Positions 1 to 7,171 of a stretch of DNA of 10,572 nucleotides are shown piece after piece (position 1 is the first letter of the stretch; each line of letters begins with the position of its first letter). The stretch is taken from assembly GCA_003230355.1 (NCBI GenBank), contig QIDD01000017.1, forward strand, positions 1 to 10,572. Reading direction: 5' to 3'. A program made the position numbers and the translations under genes. This DNA comes from Methanobacteriota archaeon. GTDB taxonomy: Archaea > Hydrothermarchaeota > Hydrothermarchaeia > Hydrothermarchaeales > SZUA-236. Under the pieces are notes generated by a model. That model made no database searches. It was given only the letters and a program-made list of their open reading frames with translations, and was not told the DNA's origin.

Positions 1-1
1 G

Positions 2-922
2 AAAGACGGCTGGGCCGGGCTGCTTGAAATGAAGATCCTGCCTCTTGACAAAAAAGCAGTAAGCGGAATACTTTTCAGGGGCGGAACAATCCTTGGAAGC
101 TCGCGAACAAATCCGGCGAAATCTGATGAAGACATGGCAAAGGCGGTGGAAAACTATGGGAAACTCGGTCTCGACGCGATTATCGTCATCGGCGGTGATG
201 ATACGCTGGGAGCTGCAAACAAACTACAGAGCAGGGGGATAAACGCTGTAGGCGTTCCAAAGACCATTGACAACGACCTCAGCGGAACAGACATGACCTT
301 CGGATTCATAACAGCAGTTCAGATTGTAACAGACGCAATCGACAGGCTTCACACAACCGCTGAATCCCATCACCGCGTGATTGTAGTTGAAGTGATGGGA
401 AGACACGCCGGATGGATTGCAACCTACGCAGGCATCGCTGGAGGAGTTCACATGATACTTGTGCCTGAAGAACCCTTCAAGGTTGAAGACGTGTGCATCT
501 GCATAAACGAGCGAAAGCAGACAGGCAAGAATTATAGCATAATAGTTGTGGCTGAGGGCGCAAAACCCGTTGAAGCAGACACCGTTGAAACAGTGAGCAA
601 TGAGAAAGACGAATTCGGCAACATCCGCCTTGGAGGCATTGGAAACACACTGGCAAAAGAGGTGGAGAAGAGAACCGGCTTTGAGAGCAGGGCAGTAATC
701 CTTGGGCACACCCAGAGGGGTGGAACACCCACAGCCTTTGACAGAGTGCTATCAACTCGATATGGAATAGCGGCAATCGACATGGTGAAAAACGGCGAAT
801 ATGGGAAGATGGCGGCGCTGCGAGGAAGCGAAATCGTGCCGGTTGAACTCAAAGAAGCAGTGGAAAAAACCCGCACCGTCGACCCAAAACTCTACGAAAT
901 AGCCAAAGTCTTTTTCGGCTAA
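2..922 (+). CDS. pfkA: 6-phosphofructokinase, PfkA family, predicted PPi-dependent (5' truncated)
   Basis: This enzyme phosphorylates fructose 6-phosphate to fructose 1,6-bisphosphate in the cytosol; the PPi-dependent form is reversible. The reading frame is open from position 2, before the first ATG at 29, and the residues there (GWAGLLE) match the family, so the true start lies upstream. About 306 codons are visible, with roughly 35-40 N-terminal residues missing, including the first nucleotide-binding glycine loop. Visible motifs are GGDDT (191-205), PKTIDND with the catalytic Asp (257-277), MGRHAGW, PEEPF and GHTQRGG (704-724). In this family Asp in GGDD plus Lys in PKTIDND marks PPi users, while ATP enzymes carry Gly at one or both positions. 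Overall it resembles the group that includes the actinobacterial PPi enzymes. Most archaea use unrelated ADP-dependent or PfkB-type kinases, so transfer is possible. Family assignment is firm; the phosphoryl donor is inferred from the residues. Confidence 0.93.
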   Translation, partial: KDGWAGLLEMKILPLDKKAVSGILFRGGTILGSSRTNPAKSDEDMAKAVENYGKLGLDAIIVIGGDDTLGAANKLQSRGINAVGVPKTIDNDLSGTDMTFGFITAVQIVTDAIDRLHTTAESHHRVIVVEVMGRHAGWIATYAGIAGGVHMILVPEEPFKVEDVCICINERKQTGKNYSIIVVAEGAKPVEADTVETVSNEKDEFGNIRLGGIGNTLAKEVEKRTGFESRAVILGHTQRGGTPTAFDRVLSTRYGIAAIDMVKNGEYGKMAALRGSEIVPVELKEAVEKTRTVDPKLYEIAKVFFG

Positions 923-938
923 TTCCACCTTTTCCCGC

Positions 939-961
939 CAGTTTGCGCTGTCGCTAAACTG
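939..961 (+). repeat. Inverted repeat downstream of pfkA
   Basis: CAGTTTGCG (939-947) pairs with CGC-T-AAACTG (952-961), giving nine base pairs with one bulged T and a four-base CTGT loop. It starts 17 bases after the phosphofructokinase stop codon. No T-run follows, so it is more likely an mRNA 3'-end stabilising hairpin than the terminator itself, which appears to lie at 994-1022. Confidence 0.45.
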
Positions 962-993
962 CCGCAAAAACGTGGTCGAAAAAAGTATTACCG

Positions 994-1022
994 CAATCGA
1001 ACAAAAAATTCGATTGATTTTT
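994..1022 (+). terminator. Hairpin terminator between pfkA and the small membrane-peptide gene
   Basis: A perfect 8-bp inverted repeat, CAATCGAA (994-1001) and TTCGATTG (1009-1016), flanks a CAAAAAA loop and is followed by ATTTTT. On the opposite strand the stem is followed within about ten bases by a T-run (complement of 979-984). It could therefore stop transcription from both converging genes. Confidence 0.6.
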
Positions 1023-1068
1023 ACAGATAGAGATTTGTGGGTGAAATTATAAAAACAACCAGATGTTA

Positions 1069-1173
1069 TTAGGCGCCTTTTATCATCATGTAGGTTGATG
1101 CTAGGATAATGATTATTCCAAGAATGAATGCGGCCTTTGCGAATGTTGAGTCTTTTTTGTGTGCAATTGGCAT
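1069..1173 (-). CDS. Small single-helix membrane peptide, uncharacterised
   Basis: The gene encodes a 34-residue peptide starting MPIAHKKDST and ending MMIKGA, with stop TAA at 1071-1069. A lysine-bearing N-terminus is followed by a hydrophobic stretch rich in Ile, Leu and Ala (about residues 11-30), which reads as one membrane helix with its N-terminus inside. An in-frame ATG at 1185 would add MRKT. I prefer 1173 because the TATA-like sequence TTTATATA (1203-1196) is centred 26 bases upstream, the spacing of a leaderless archaeal transcript, and no Shine-Dalgarno site is visible. The other small gene at 7000 has the same geometry. I do not recognise the family; it lacks the features of Sec61-beta or SecE. 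Function is unknown, and being very short it could be chance, though promoter, hydropathy and terminator agree. Confidence 0.55.
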   Translation of the reverse strand: MPIAHKKDSTFAKAAFILGIIIILASTYMMIKGA

Positions 1174-1195
1174 GGTTTTTCTCATTCTTTTTAAG

Positions 1196-1203
1196 TATAT
1201 AAA
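1196..1203 (-). promoter_or_regulatory. TATA box for the small membrane-peptide gene
   Basis: TTTATATA is read on the minus strand, centred about 26 bases from the ATG at 1173. An A-rich sequence lies upstream where a BRE would sit. On the plus strand the same site reads TATATAAA and may contribute to the divergent TPR operon. Confidence 0.5.
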
Positions 1204-1209
1204 TTTTTC

Positions 1210-1217
1210 TTTTATAA
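1210..1217 (+). promoter_or_regulatory. Probable TATA box for the TPR/kinase operon
   Basis: TTTTATAA-type sequence, centred about 25 bases upstream of roughly 1239. This would give a leader of about 90 bases before the ATG at 1329. Several AT-rich boxes lie in this region, so the exact one is uncertain. Confidence 0.4.
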
Positions 1218-1237
1218 ATTAACAAAACAGAAAGATT

Positions 1238-1252
1238 ATTCTAGAATATTCT
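1238..1252 (+). promoter_or_regulatory. Candidate operator: three alternating ATTCT half-sites
   Basis: ATTCT, AGAAT and ATTCT follow one another without a gap (1238-1242, 1243-1247, 1248-1252), giving two overlapping perfect 10-bp palindromes. The site lies at the predicted transcription start of the TPR operon, where a bound repressor would block transcription. The binding protein is unknown. Confidence 0.3.
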
Positions 1253-1317
1253 TCCAGTTCTAATGGCTTTGAAAATAAGATTAAATAGCTCGACACCCAA
1301 AACTCAGTGGTATAAAC

Positions 1318-1322
1318 AGGAG
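1318..1322 (+). promoter_or_regulatory. Shine-Dalgarno site that fixes the TPR-protein start
   Basis: AGGAG ends six bases before ATG 1329. No comparable site precedes the upstream in-frame ATG at 1263, which also lies before the TPR homology. Confidence 0.6.
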
Positions 1323-1328
1323 ACTTCG

Positions 1329-4079
1329 ATGAAAAAAACCGGGGAAACGGAGATAGACCACTTCAAATCAGCTCTGGAAAGCCACAACAAAAAAGACTAC
1401 AAAACAGCGATTAAAGAATACAAAAAAACGCTTGCCGTGCAGGGCCTGGACAAAAAAACACTGGTCCTACTTGGCAACGCTTACTATATGGAAAGAGACT
1501 ACTCCAGATCAGAAGAATCCTATAAAAAAGCCCTGTCAATAGACCCCAACTATGCAAAGGCGCATTTCAATCTTGGAATTATATTTGAACAAAACAAAAA
1601 ACTCGTCGAAGCATCACAGGCATACAAACGGGCAATAGAGCTTGACAAAGACTTTGCAGAGGCACACGCAAATCTCGGCGATGTATACAAGGAAACTCGC
1701 GATCTGGACCAGGCCATAATACACTATAAAAAAGCCTTAGACATCGACGATACACTTGAAAGCGCAAGGGAAGGTCTGAAATACATCCCTACCTATTATT
1801 TGGAAAAGGCAAACAAGCGAGAGCTTATCAACGAGTCAGACGCGATTGTGAGACGCGGTATTGCCTTTGAAAAGAAAGGAGACCTCAAGGGCGCGGCCAA
1901 AGAGTACACGCTGGCTCTTGAAAAGTTTTCAGCATCACCCTCCGCGCTTTTACTATTAAATGGACTTGGAATGGTGGGTCGAGGAGTTGAAAAAAATAGG
2001 TCCTTTTTAGTATTAAACACAAACGTGCTTTTATCCGCCCTCTCTCCTGAGGTCAGAGAATTTTTAGGATTCAAACTGGGTGGAATAGAGCTTGGGCCAA
2101 AGATTTTGGAAAGGCTTTTTGAAGAGCTGAGAAAAAGGGCGGTAAATACGGAGGGGCGCGTGAAGGATTTATTTGATCTAAGCAGGCAGATACTTTTCGA
2201 CGACCCGGAACAGATGCTTGCCGAGGCAATCGAGTTTGAGAAAAAAGGTGAGTTTGACTCGGCGAAAAAAGCCTTTAGCGTAGTGGTGGACCAGGCGCCG
2301 TATCTTGTGCACGGCCATTATCTCTTTGGCCTCTTTCTCGAGCAAAACGGATTTGAGGAGGAGGCACTTTCGAGATACAAAGAGGCATCGAGCCATCCAC
2401 TCACATATCTCAATGGGCGCGTGCTCGAATCAACAGTTGAGCTTTTTTCCAGCAGGCCGGCCTACAGCTATTTACGCGAGCTTAGCTTTGAAACAATTCT
2501 AGAAGAGTTTCATGAGATTACAGGGATCGGGGATCGGGTGTCGCTTGCCCGTTTCATCCGATACAATCTGACACAGGCGGCTGAGGCCAGGCTCACCTAT
2601 GGATTTGAAAAGGAAGAGTCAGGCGAGGCCGGGGAGGCGCTATCCGCATATGAGGATGCAATCAACATCGATCCCACAAACCCTATAAGCCATTATATCC
2701 TGGGTCTTGCCTATGAGAGCCGGGGATTTGAAGCAAAGGCGATGGAGGAATATGAGAAGACACGGGGCGCCGATTTCAGCGGTCTTGAAGGGTCTGAAGA
2801 TCTGTCAAAGATTGTGGAGCAGTATCTTGGCAAGACCACGAAAGACGGACATCGTGTTGGAACGATTTTGAGCCGGTATTTTGAGATAATAGCTGATGAT
2901 CCTGAGCATATGCTTGAGCTTCTTGGTTTTATCGAGGATATGAAGATTGAGTCGATTTCAAAGATAATAAAATCTTATGTGAACAGTGATCTTATCCTGG
3001 GAAGCGAGGGCCGTGTTGTTCGGGACGTGCAGGATTTCGGTGACGGCGGGGGGCCGGGATCAGAGCCTGGTGTTGATGGTGAAGGCGCCGGCGGTGAGAG
3101 CGAGACCGGCGATTCCGATGATCTGGCCGGGCGTGTTGTGCAGGATGAACGGGATTTCGCCTTGGATCTTGATTTTGAGCGTGAGAAGTTGAAAAAATCC
3201 AGAGCCATGAGCAGCGTGTCATTTGACCTGCTCTGGAAGTACAAGACTCAGAGGAGCATTCGCTGTGAGGCGAGCACAAGCGACGGCGCGTTTATTTTGG
3301 CAGGCTCTGAAAATGGGATCGTCTATTTAATCGATGAATCTGCAAGTTCACCCTGGCGGCGGGAGACCGGTGCAAGCGTTGTAACAGTTGACATATCAGC
3401 TGAGGGGCGTTTTGGAGTATATGGCAATTCACAGGGGAGGCTTGAGCTTTTGGACTGCGCTCAGGAGGGAAGGACTCTTTGGGAGAAAGATTTCGGGAAG
3501 GCAGGGATAACCTCTGTTGCAGTTTCAAAGGAGGCTGGAACCATTGCAATTTCCACTAGCAATTTCGAAATCACAGTCTACAACAGGAAGGGGGATGTGA
3601 AACACACTAAGACAACTGAGGAGATCATCAAAAAACTCGATATAACCGATGAAGGTGATCGAATAATCGCTGCTTCAGGCGAAGCATTGTTTGAAATGAT
3701 GCCTGCAGGCGGGCTGAAGAAGCTTAGAGCCTTCAAGCCGAGGGAGAACATACAGTCGATTTCGATTTCAAAAAGCGGAGAGTACATCACAGTTGGAACG
3801 CGCAAGGGCGGTGTGTATCTGCTGGACTCAGAGGGCAGAATAATCTGGACGATGGACACCCTGAACCCGGTGTACGGCGTGTCAGTATCCTCTAAAGGTG
3901 ATGTTGTGGCCGGCCTGATGAACGGAGCGCTCTTGCTATATTCTAAGGAGGGTGAACAGGTCTGGAAATATCAGACAGGGGAGAACATCTGGGACGTGGA
4001 TATTTCGAAATGGGGCGATCGAATAGTTTCAGGCTGCGGCCTTGTCTTTGGCAACATATATCTCTTCACGATTGAATAA
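1329..4079 (+). CDS. TPR-repeat protein with C-terminal seven-bladed beta-propeller
   Basis: This is a cytosolic scaffold or sensory protein of 916 residues, with no signal peptide or membrane helix. I chose ATG 1329 over an upstream ATG at 1263 because AGGAG (1318-1322) sits six bases ahead of it and the TPR region begins just after. Residues about 8-160 form canonical TPRs (SYKKALSIDPNYAKAHFNLG-type). More TPR-like helices follow around 165-205, 300-350 and 420-480, with a non-TPR helical segment between. A Gly/Glu/Asp-rich disordered linker (about 560-610) joins the C-terminal part. That part has seven repeats of the form LWxYxT...VxxVxISxxGxxIxxGxxxGxVYLxD, from about residue 637 to the end, as in WD40/PQQ-like propellers. 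The kinase gene follows after 15 bases, so the two are co-transcribed. Both repeat types bind proteins; the partner and any ligand are unknown. A role in the kinase pathway is inferred from position only. Confidence 0.85.
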   Translation: MKKTGETEIDHFKSALESHNKKDYKTAIKEYKKTLAVQGLDKKTLVLLGNAYYMERDYSRSEESYKKALSIDPNYAKAHFNLGIIFEQNKKLVEASQAYKRAIELDKDFAEAHANLGDVYKETRDLDQAIIHYKKALDIDDTLESAREGLKYIPTYYLEKANKRELINESDAIVRRGIAFEKKGDLKGAAKEYTLALEKFSASPSALLLLNGLGMVGRGVEKNRSFLVLNTNVLLSALSPEVREFLGFKLGGIELGPKILERLFEELRKRAVNTEGRVKDLFDLSRQILFDDPEQMLAEAIEFEKKGEFDSAKKAFSVVVDQAPYLVHGHYLFGLFLEQNGFEEEALSRYKEASSHPLTYLNGRVLESTVELFSSRPAYSYLRELSFETILEEFHEITGIGDRVSLARFIRYNLTQAAEARLTYGFEKEESGEAGEALSAYEDAINIDPTNPISHYILGLAYESRGFEAKAMEEYEKTRGADFSGLEGSEDLSKIVEQYLGKTTKDGHRVGTILSRYFEIIADDPEHMLELLGFIEDMKIESISKIIKSYVNSDLILGSEGRVVRDVQDFGDGGGPGSEPGVDGEGAGGESETGDSDDLAGRVVQDERDFALDLDFEREKLKKSRAMSSVSFDLLWKYKTQRSIRCEASTSDGAFILAGSENGIVYLIDESASSPWRRETGASVVTVDISAEGRFGVYGNSQGRLELLDCAQEGRTLWEKDFGKAGITSVAVSKEAGTIAISTSNFEITVYNRKGDVKHTKTTEEIIKKLDITDEGDRIIAASGEALFEMMPAGGLKKLRAFKPRENIQSISISKSGEYITVGTRKGGVYLLDSEGRIIWTMDTLNPVYGVSVSSKGDVVAGLMNGALLLYSKEGEQVWKYQTGENIWDVDISKWGDRIVSGCGLVFGNIYLFTIE

Positions 4080-4094
4080 ATAAAGGTGGGAACA

Positions 4095-6047
4095 ATGAAC
4101 GACTATTTACAGAAGATGGTGGAAGCCTTCCCAGAGGCCGCGGTCTTAATGGACATTGAGGGCAGGGTCGTTGGAATCAACAAAGTCGCTCTTGGCCTGC
4201 TTGGCTATCGATCTATTGACGTGGTTGGGAAATCTCTCTATGACTTTGCGCCCGCGCAGGAGACGACGACGCTTAGAGATTTGATGGACGAGACCCGGGC
4301 GCTTGGGCGGATCCGCAATCAGAGGATTCGGCTCTATGATGTACGGGGCCGGCTCTGCATTCTCAAGGCCTCTCTTTCACTCTATCGGGATGAGAGGTCA
4401 TCCATTACAGGCTTGATTTTGGTAGTTGAAGATGTGGCCTCCATCTCCAGGCTGGAAAAGGAGCTATTTGAGGTTAAAGATTTTTCTCAGGCCATGCTTG
4501 ATGAGGCGGGTGTGGGGATTGCTGTAACCGATTTGAAGGGTGTAGTCGTCTTTGCAAGCAGAGGCGTGGAGGAGGCCTTCAACTGGTCGAGTGGAAGCCT
4601 GGTGGGGAGAAACATCATAAGAGAGTCAGGGTCTCAGCTTGCTTTAAACGAGAGATTTGAAAGGCTGATTAAGACTGGACAATCCTTTGATTTTGAGTCG
4701 GCGGCCACGGTGGATGGGGGGAAGCGATTTTATTCAAATATTTTCACGCTGCGCAGGGACGCTGAGGGCCGCGCGAAAGGGGCTGTTGTGGTCTGCAACG
4801 AGGTAACGAAGATTTTGGAGATGGAGGGGCAGCTTCGGGATACAAACAGCATTCTACGGGAGCAGACAGTGGATTTAAAACGTATCGTTGAAATAACACG
4901 GCGCCTCGGCTCTTTCCTTGAGAAAAACCGGATCTATGAGGAGATGGCTGAGGCAGCGAGAAAAACACTGGATCCGGCGGCGATTTGCTATTTTCAGCGC
5001 CGAGCGCCGAGCGGCAAGATGGAGGCAGATTGGACAGTGGGATTTGGAAAAAAACCCGACCTCGCCGGGTATTTAGATGGGTTGAAAACACCTAAAATCA
5101 TACCTGATATAACCGTTGTGAAGGCCCTGTCCAATCTGGGTGAAATCGAGGGAATAAAATCTGCGGTTTTTATACCTATTCTTCGGAAGAAAAAGGTCTT
5201 TGCAGCGCTCGCCCTGTTTTTGAATCAGACAGGAGAGATTCGCCGAGGAGAGATTGAGATTCTTCAAAGCATCGGAAACAGCGCGGCCGTGGCGCTTGAA
5301 AATGCAAGGCTCTACAGTGAGACAAAAGAAAATGCAGCCCAGTTGGAAATCAAGGTTCGGGAGCGCACATCCGAGCTTGAAAGATCAAACAAGGTTAAAG
5401 ACCTCTTCATCGACATCATGCGCCACGACATGCTCAAACCCGCGGACATCGGGAGGCTGAGCACCGAGCTCGTTTTGGAAATGGAGGAAGACGAGGATAA
5501 AAAGGACATCCTTGAAAAGATTCTGCAAAGCCAGGAGCGGATGATCGATCTCATCGAAAACGCGTCGATTCTCGCTAAACTCGAATCTGGGGAGGTGTTT
5601 GAAATCAGCGAAGAAGACTTGGGCGCGGTTTTAAAGAGCACAGTAAGTGAGCTGGAGGATATGGCCGAGGCCAAAAACATGGACCTTAAAATCAATGCAG
5701 CCGGCGAATACCCTGCACTTGTAAACCCGCTCATATACGATGTTTTTTCAAACCTTCTGGGCAACGCCATTAAATACGGGCCTGAAAACACAGTGGTTTC
5801 TGCGAAGATTACAGAGAGCAACCAGAACTGGCGCATTGAAGTTTCTGACAGTGGAGGCGGCATTCCCGATGCGTATAAAGAAGATGTCTTCTACAGGTTC
5901 AGCAGGCTTGAAAAAGGCGGTGTCAAGGGAACGGGTCTGGGCCTGGCAATCGTAAAACGGGTGGTTGCAGCGCATAAAGGCAGGGTCTGGGTGGAGGACA
6001 ACCCCGGCGGCGGAAGCACATTTGTTGTAAAAATTCCTAGGCTTTAA
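4095..6047 (+). CDS. Soluble PAS-PAS-GAF sensor histidine kinase
   Basis: This 650-residue hybrid-free histidine kinase is likely cytosolic because no membrane segment is visible. Domains in order are PAS 1 (about 2-117, EAFPEAAVLMDIEGRVVGIN), PAS 2 (127-243), a helical linker, GAF (267-405), a second coiled coil ending KVRERTSELERSN, HisKA (437-502) and HATPase_c (545-648). The phosphoacceptor is His444 in IMRHDMLKP, close to the RHDLLNP H-box of archaeal kinases. ATP-binding boxes are intact: N in NLLGNAIKYG, G1 DSGGGIP and G2 GTGLGLAIVKR. A GTG at 4086 is in frame, but ATG 4095 has AGGTGG six bases upstream and is preferred. It follows the TPR-propeller gene by 15 bases. It has no receiver domain, so it needs a separate response regulator; one lies at 9536-9952, pairing unproven. 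PAS and GAF point to a small-molecule, redox or light cue, but no cofactor residue can be assigned. Confidence 0.93.
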   Translation: MNDYLQKMVEAFPEAAVLMDIEGRVVGINKVALGLLGYRSIDVVGKSLYDFAPAQETTTLRDLMDETRALGRIRNQRIRLYDVRGRLCILKASLSLYRDERSSITGLILVVEDVASISRLEKELFEVKDFSQAMLDEAGVGIAVTDLKGVVVFASRGVEEAFNWSSGSLVGRNIIRESGSQLALNERFERLIKTGQSFDFESAATVDGGKRFYSNIFTLRRDAEGRAKGAVVVCNEVTKILEMEGQLRDTNSILREQTVDLKRIVEITRRLGSFLEKNRIYEEMAEAARKTLDPAAICYFQRRAPSGKMEADWTVGFGKKPDLAGYLDGLKTPKIIPDITVVKALSNLGEIEGIKSAVFIPILRKKKVFAALALFLNQTGEIRRGEIEILQSIGNSAAVALENARLYSETKENAAQLEIKVRERTSELERSNKVKDLFIDIMRHDMLKPADIGRLSTELVLEMEEDEDKKDILEKILQSQERMIDLIENASILAKLESGEVFEISEEDLGAVLKSTVSELEDMAEAKNMDLKINAAGEYPALVNPLIYDVFSNLLGNAIKYGPENTVVSAKITESNQNWRIEVSDSGGGIPDAYKEDVFYRFSRLEKGGVKGTGLGLAIVKRVVAAHKGRVWVEDNPGGGSTFVVKIPRL

Positions 6048-6060
6048 AATTTTTTTAAAG
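6042..6060 (+). terminator. AT-rich palindrome with T-tract at the kinase stop codon
   Basis: CTTTAAAA and TTTTAAAG form an 8-bp inverted repeat around TTT, with a seven-T run. It overlaps the kinase stop codon (6045-6047). It could end the TPR-kinase transcript in the archaeal poly-T manner. It could also act as a TATA element for the next gene, whose first ATG is only two bases further on. Confidence 0.4.
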
Positions 6061-6062
6061 TA

Positions 6063-6728
6063 ATGTTTATACCAGTTAGGAATCAGATTAGGTGTGTGGA
6101 AAAGCACGGTAAAGACTGGGCCCGACTTTTCAGGGCTAACATATTCACATTTGCGGTGATCGGAGTTGCGCTGCTTTATCTAATCATATCATCCCAGGTT
6201 GCCGTTGAAAACTCGAATGCAGCTACTTCCACAACCCAGCTCATCAGCATGAGCTCCACAACCACAATTCCAAACACCCTGCCGCCGCAGACAACATTAC
6301 CGCTGGGGCAAACAGAGCCGCCAACATCCGCCGACCCGCCAGCCCAGCGTCCGCCAGACTTTCAGCTGTTCATTCCAGACCCAGGCTATGAACTCTGCTG
6401 TGGATTTATCCCAAGCAAAGTCAAGATAGTTGGAACTGCGCGTATAAAAAACACGGGCGATCTCACAGCTCACAACCTTAGAGCCACATTTGAGCTTTTC
6501 ACAATTGAACGTGAGAGAATCAAACTGAGCGGTGAGCCCAGAATTGAACGCAGCCTCGGAGACCTGGCAGGCGGCGAGACAATAAGCGAAACCTTTGAAT
6601 TCGAAATCTCGCTCTTCGACGGATACAAGATTCAGGAACAGGGAGCAATAGCAGTAATAACGGTGGATTCCCTTGAAAAAAGCATGAGTGTAGAGCAGCT
6701 GTTTGCCATGCCCGCTGAAACAGGCTAG
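6063..6728 (+). CDS. Membrane-anchored surface protein with Thr/Pro linker and FxLYD/CARDB-like domain
   Basis: This 221-residue protein has one N-terminal membrane helix (about 27-44, FTFAVIGVALLYLIISS) after a basic segment, so the rest should lie outside the cell. A Ser/Thr/Pro-rich stretch (about 52-98, with TTTIPNTLPPQTTLP) resembles the glycosylated linkers of archaeal surface proteins. A beta-rich domain follows (about 118-208). Its KVKIVGTARIKNTGDLTAHN start matches the pattern of FxLYD/CARDB-type domains that bear the NTG turn. A Cys pair at 112-113 sits between linker and domain. No Shine-Dalgarno site precedes ATG 6063. A GTG at 6096 could be an alternative start and would keep the helix. 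Function is unknown; a cell-envelope role is inferred from topology. Its stop codon overlaps that of the convergent gene at 6725. Confidence 0.75.
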   Translation: MFIPVRNQIRCVEKHGKDWARLFRANIFTFAVIGVALLYLIISSQVAVENSNAATSTTQLISMSSTTTIPNTLPPQTTLPLGQTEPPTSADPPAQRPPDFQLFIPDPGYELCCGFIPSKVKIVGTARIKNTGDLTAHNLRATFELFTIERERIKLSGEPRIERSLGDLAGGETISETFEFEISLFDGYKIQEQGAIAVITVDSLEKSMSVEQLFAMPAETG

Positions 6729-7000
6729 GCAGTTTCAGCAATGTTTAGAAGCTCGCCAATTACCTTTTGAATATCTTTTTTACTCGGATTTTTTGAGGGC
6801 AGCGCCTCCTCGATTACAAGATAGATTTCAAAAGCCTCAAGATAGGGGTGCGCCTCGTTTTGAACCTTGAAAAACTCAACTATCTCCCCGAAAACCTCTG
6901 GGCTATATCCCTCTAGATCCTTTAGGAGATTTTCTGACTTGTATTTTTCCTGCGCTTCCCGATGGATTGACTCTGCAATAACCTTTAGATCGTCAGACAT
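6725..7000 (-). CDS. Small acidic helical protein, uncharacterised
   Basis: The 91-residue product is rich in Glu and Lys, predicted almost wholly helical and without Cys. Hydrophobic positions are spaced as in a helical bundle (VFGEIVEFFKVQNEAHPYLEAFEIYLVIEEAL). There is no signal peptide or membrane helix. ATG 7000 is supported by a TATA box (7032-7024) centred 28 bases upstream and by the lack of a Shine-Dalgarno site, so the transcript is probably leaderless or nearly so. The stop TAG (6727-6725) shares the palindrome CTAG with the stop of the opposing surface-protein gene. I do not recognise the family; a protein-binding or translation/regulatory accessory role would be a guess. Confidence 0.75.
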   Translation of the reverse strand: MSDDLKVIAESIHREAQEKYKSENLLKDLEGYSPEVFGEIVEFFKVQNEAHPYLEAFEIYLVIEEALPSKNPSKKDIQKVIGELLNIAETA

Positions 7001-7023
7001 ACTTTTTAATCCCGCAGCATGAG

Positions 7024-7032
7024 ATATATAAA
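7024..7032 (-). promoter_or_regulatory. TATA box of the small acidic protein gene
   Basis: TTTATATAT read on the minus strand, centred at 7028. A start about 25 bases downstream falls at 7003-7004, only about three bases before ATG 7000. This is a classic near-leaderless archaeal promoter. Confidence 0.65.
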
Positions 7033-7070
7033 GGTTTATGTCGCCCGCCTGTGGTGGACGCTGAAAACAT

Positions 7071-7124
7071 AAGGAGGGTGGAGGGGAGGAGGTAAGAGAG
7101 AGGTTGAGAGGTAAAACGAGAAAA
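7071..7124. other. Homopurine tract in the 7033-7243 intergenic stretch
   Basis: The plus strand here is almost only A and G for about 54 bases, broken by a few T and one C, with dense GG/GGG/GGGG runs at 7073-7092. It lies about 40-95 bases upstream of the TATA box of the small acidic protein gene. I see no convincing gene here. Possible roles are a triplex- or G-quadruplex-forming regulatory element or simple low-complexity sequence. Confidence 0.5.
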
Positions 7125-7159
7125 CTCCATCCCCAAAATAAATGGCTGGCGGTGCGCTT

Positions 7160-7171
7160 TTATACCTTTCT
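7160..7171 (-). promoter_or_regulatory. Orphan TATA-like promoter in the gene-poor stretch
   Basis: GGTATAAAAGC reads on the minus strand, a close match to an archaeal TATA box. Transcription would start near 7140 and run into the pyrimidine-rich complement of the homopurine tract towards the acidic-protein gene. No credible coding region begins there; a 45-codon frame from ATG 7130 has low-complexity content. It could drive a leader or a small RNA. Confidence 0.3.

Noticed and set aside
224..709. 161-codon open frame antisense to the phosphofructokinase
   Set aside because: It is opposite highly conserved catalytic motifs and has no family resemblance, so it is a shadow frame.
1263..1328. 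ATG at 1263 as start of the TPR protein, adding 22 residues
   Set aside because: The extension has no Shine-Dalgarno site or TPR similarity, while ATG 1329 has AGGAG at good spacing.
5312..5863. 183-codon open frame antisense to the kinase
   Set aside because: Serine-rich shadow of the HisKA/HATPase coding strand with no start signals; the sense strand has clear domains.
6996..7130. 45-codon minus-strand frame from ATG 7130 behind the orphan TATA box
   Set aside because: Composition follows the pyrimidine-rich tract, it overlaps the acidic-protein start, and no Shine-Dalgarno site is seen.
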